Source: Pseudomonas sp. NKUCC02_KPG (GTDB lineage: Bacteria; Pseudomonadota; Gammaproteobacteria; Pseudomonadales; Pseudomonadaceae). From it: DNA of 64,000 bases. Of the stretch, positions 63,771 to 64,000 are shown piece by piece. Both the position numbers and the translations under genes were made by a program. Position 1 is the stretch's first letter, and the number at the start of each line of letters is the position of its first letter. Under the pieces are notes generated by a model. The model was not told the DNA's origin and did no database searches. It saw nothing but the letters and a program-made list of their open reading frames with translations. The stretch spans positions 1-64,000 of the forward strand of contig NZ_JAHKRC010000012.1 in the NCBI RefSeq assembly GCF_019345465.1. Reading direction: 5' to 3'.

Positions 63771-63855
63771 CATCGCGAGCAAGCCCGCTCCCACGGGCTT
63801 TGTGGTGCTTGCGAAATCTTGGGAGCTGGCTTGCCGCGATTCAGGCGATACGGTC
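63771..63855. repeat. Degenerate half-copies of the GTGGGAGCGGGCTTGCTCGCGA repeat
   Basis: ATCGCGAGCAAGCCCGCTCCCAC (63772-63794) reads as one arm of the repeat family. A diverged inverted arm (TTGGGAGCTGGCTTGCCGCGA) follows near 63819. This is the only other feature in the gap after the helicase. Confidence 0.65.
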
Positions 63856-63893
63856 TTTCTGCTTCGCCAAGCGTCAAAGCGGCATCGATGTGC

Positions 63894-64000
63894 TCAATCT
63901 ATTAATTGAGCATCCTTGAGCGCACCCATTGCCACCAGCCAGCGCGGGCTCTGGCGATAGTCAGTGCTGGCCCAGGCCTGACCGCGCATGCGTGCAATCC
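63894..64000 (-). CDS. 3' end of an unidentified gene (partial)
   Basis: The last 107 bases hold an open frame on the minus strand ending at TGA (63894-63896), with C-terminal residues ...YRQSPRWLVAMGALKDAQLID. The rest lies beyond the window. The residues look coding but I do not recognise the family. Confidence 0.5.
   Translation of the reverse strand, partial: IARMRGQAWASTDYRQSPRWLVAMGALKDAQLID

Overview
The window looks like a chromosomal segment of a Pseudomonas, most likely of the P. fluorescens/P. putida lineage. Proteins such as LolCDE, SthA, the N-terminally extended GAPDH, Mfd, BamC/DapA and RNase D read as typical pseudomonad versions. The order gap–MFS–sthA–glpQ–pilZ–lolCDE–copRS is the kind of core synteny I know from this genus, and short REP repeats ending in AGCGACTACA are scattered between genes. 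This is a judgement by eye; no search was run.

Layout. 0-9 kb: a D-2-hydroxyacid dehydrogenase, ycgL-rnd, a class C beta-lactamase without an adjacent ampR, a methyltransferase, a glutamine-synthetase-family enzyme, poxB, and a DUF6124 gene behind a long structured leader. 9-21 kb: one minus-strand catabolic block consisting of an NtrB/NtrC-like two-component system, a sigma-54 promoter with upstream dyads, two periplasmic binding proteins, LivHMGF-type transporter subunits and two iron-dependent alcohol dehydrogenases. This looks like a complete sense-import-oxidise module for an unidentified substrate. 21-28 kb: a ParD-like protein coupled to a methionine aminopeptidase, two LysR regulators flanking three exported small enzymes (cupin, CMD-type, dienelactone-hydrolase-like), and an MscS channel with a cyclic-nucleotide-binding domain. 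28-34 kb: a GlxA-type regulator, alpha/beta hydrolase, ABM-fold protein, amidohydrolase and YcaC-like isochorismatase on one strand, with a divergent pirin.

34.2-38 kb: a visibly AT-richer islet holding an AraC-type regulator, an orphan FleN/FlhG-like ATPase with a changed switch-I aspartate, and two proteins I do not recognise. It ends close to tRNA-Ser(CGA). 38-64 kb: mostly core genome, namely dapA-bamC-MBL-purC, gcvR-bcp, queF, a cupredoxin with copRS and a recognisable copper box, lolCDE, a PilZ protein, glpQ, sthA, a chalcone-isomerase-fold protein, a citrate-type MFS symporter, gap, mfd and a SWIM/SNF2 helicase, then the 3' end of an unidentified gene.

The most unusual signals are: (1) the DUF6124 leader, which contains a long closing stem, an internal terminator and two mutually exclusive pairings; (2) the FleN paralogue islet; (3) the sigma-54-driven transporter/alcohol-dehydrogenase operon; (4) the tandem 11-bp repeats in front of the ParD-like/Map pair; (5) a terminator-like hairpin that buries the ribosome site of queF. 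No CRISPR array, rRNA, intact insertion sequence or prophage was seen.
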